Below are positions 63,374 through 64,000 of a stretch of 64,000 nt of DNA, piece after piece. The notes beneath the pieces were generated by a model. That model saw nothing but the letters and a program-made list of their open reading frames with translations. It was not told where the DNA came from and made no database searches. The DNA is from Thermoanaerobaculum sp. (lineage in GTDB: Bacteria; Acidobacteriota; Thermoanaerobaculia; Multivoradales; UBA5704). The translations under genes and the position numbers were made by a program. The stretch spans positions 34,836 through 98,835 of the forward strand of contig JAJKHS010000056.1 of the NCBI GenBank assembly GCA_021154885.1, written 5' to 3'. The stretch's first letter is position 1; each line of letters begins with the position of its first letter.

Positions 63374-64000
63374 TTATCGCACGATGCGAAAGGTTCGATC
63401 CCAGCGGGTGAGGGTGAAGAAGTGGAGGGCGAGGCGGCTCAACTGCTGCAGCTTGCTCTGCATGCCCGGCGACTCCCCGAAATCCTGATCGCTGTCGACC
63501 GACCAGTAGACCATGAGGGCCCGCCCCTTGAGGTAGCTCTCGGGCACCGTGCCCCAGAAGCGCGAGTCGTTCGAGTTGTCGCGATTGTCGCCCATGCAGA
63601 AGTAGCTGGCGGGCGGCACCGTCTTGGGGCCGAAGTTGTCGCGCATCCGCTTGGGGTGGAAGTAGAGCTGGCGGGGGTAGGACTCGGAGTCGGCGTACCA
63701 GGTGAACTTCGAGTCGTCCACGTGGCGGCCGTTGATGAACAGGTCCTTGTCGATGAGCTTCAGGGTGTCGCCCGGCAGCCCCATGCAGCGCTTGATGAAG
63801 TCGCGGGTGGGGTCCTGGGGGAACTTGAACACCACGACGTCGCCCCGCCGCACCTTGCGCACCGGCAGGAGCTTCTCCTCCAGGGCGGAGACCGTGGGTC
63901 CGTAGATGAACTTGTTGACCAGGATGTGGTCGCCGATCAGCAGGTTCTTCTCCATCGAGCCCGAGGGGATCTTGAACGCCTGCACCACCCAGGTGCGGGC
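63374..64000 (-). CDS. lepB: Signal peptidase I, 5' end beyond the window
   Basis: Frame open at the window edge. The catalytic serine is in KIPSGSMEKNLL and the lysine in DFIKRCMGLPGD. The conserved GDNRDNSNDSRFWGTVP is present. The missing N-terminus should contain the TM anchor. It removes signal peptides outside the membrane. Confidence 0.95.
   Translation of the reverse strand, partial: ARTWVVQAFKIPSGSMEKNLLIGDHILVNKFIYGPTVSALEEKLLPVRKVRRGDVVVFKFPQDPTRDFIKRCMGLPGDTLKLIDKDLFINGRHVDDSKFTWYADSESYPRQLYFHPKRMRDNFGPKTVPPASYFCMGDNRDNSNDSRFWGTVPESYLKGRALMVYWSVDSDQDFGESPGMQSKLQQLSRLALHFFTLTRWDRTFRIVR

Overview
The window is high-GC bacterial chromosome, densely coding, and spans the replication-origin neighbourhood. 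The minus strand carries gyrA-gyrB-recF-dnaN-dnaA in the order expected near oriC, with DnaA-box-like sequences on both sides of dnaA. About 19 kb further on, the plus strand carries rpmH-rnpA-yidD-yidC-jag-rsmG-parA-parB-bactofilin with two parS sites. The gene content, the His/Cys zinc-motif TPR proteins paired with small secreted peptides, and the many palindromic intergenic repeats fit an Acidobacteriota, possibly a Thermoanaerobaculia-like lineage. That assignment is an inference without a phylogeny.

Layout: 0-4 kb holds a truncated small-peptide gene, a zinc-motif/TPR protein, a 150-bp palindromic element, an XRE regulator, a degenerate 21-bp repeat array and a yefM-yoeB toxin-antitoxin pair with its operator. 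3.8-6.2 kb holds ruvB, a lipid kinase and a DoxX protein. 6.3-8.0 kb is a two-gene AAA ATPase/DUF4276 module, a candidate defence system. 8.2-10.5 kb holds a B12-type radical SAM protein and a YceI protein. 10.6-15.3 kb is a minus-strand operon of type III polyketide synthase, ICMT-like methyltransferase, acyl carrier protein, fatty acyl-AMP ligase and flavoprotein, probably for a methylated phenolic lipid. 15.9-19.0 kb is an uncharacterised radical SAM / metallophosphoesterase-like / flavoprotein trio. 19-26 kb is metabolic genes (hemH, DUF2911, HAD phosphatase, nucleotidyltransferase, CYTH, M20 peptidase, CPBP protease, transaldolase). 26-35.6 kb is the gyrase/recF/dnaN/dnaA block and the probable origin.

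35.6-39.7 kb is a minus-strand operon: RimK-associated zinc protease, RimK ligase, M14-like deacylase and SppA. The most unusual part of the window lies just beyond it, at 39.88-40.51 kb. Two tandem paralogous structured RNAs share a 12-bp closing helix, two internal hairpins that keep pairing despite sequence change, and intrinsic terminators. Each is preceded by a near-consensus sigma-54 (-24/-12) promoter. I know of no named family that matches.

40.6-49.9 kb holds mutY, a cNMP-binding/TPR/P-loop operon, a small locus with a MraZ-like protein, a Nudix enzyme and a membrane protein, a class-III aminotransferase, and the ffs-dnaX-ybaB-recR cluster. 50-53.6 kb holds a second copy of the peptide plus zinc-motif/TPR cassette, a second 21-bp repeat region without genes, and a DUF3800 protein. 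53.8-64 kb holds tadA, two tRNA-Ser genes, the rpmH-to-bactofilin block, an alkaline-phosphatase-superfamily membrane protein, a small membrane protein and the 3' part of lepB.
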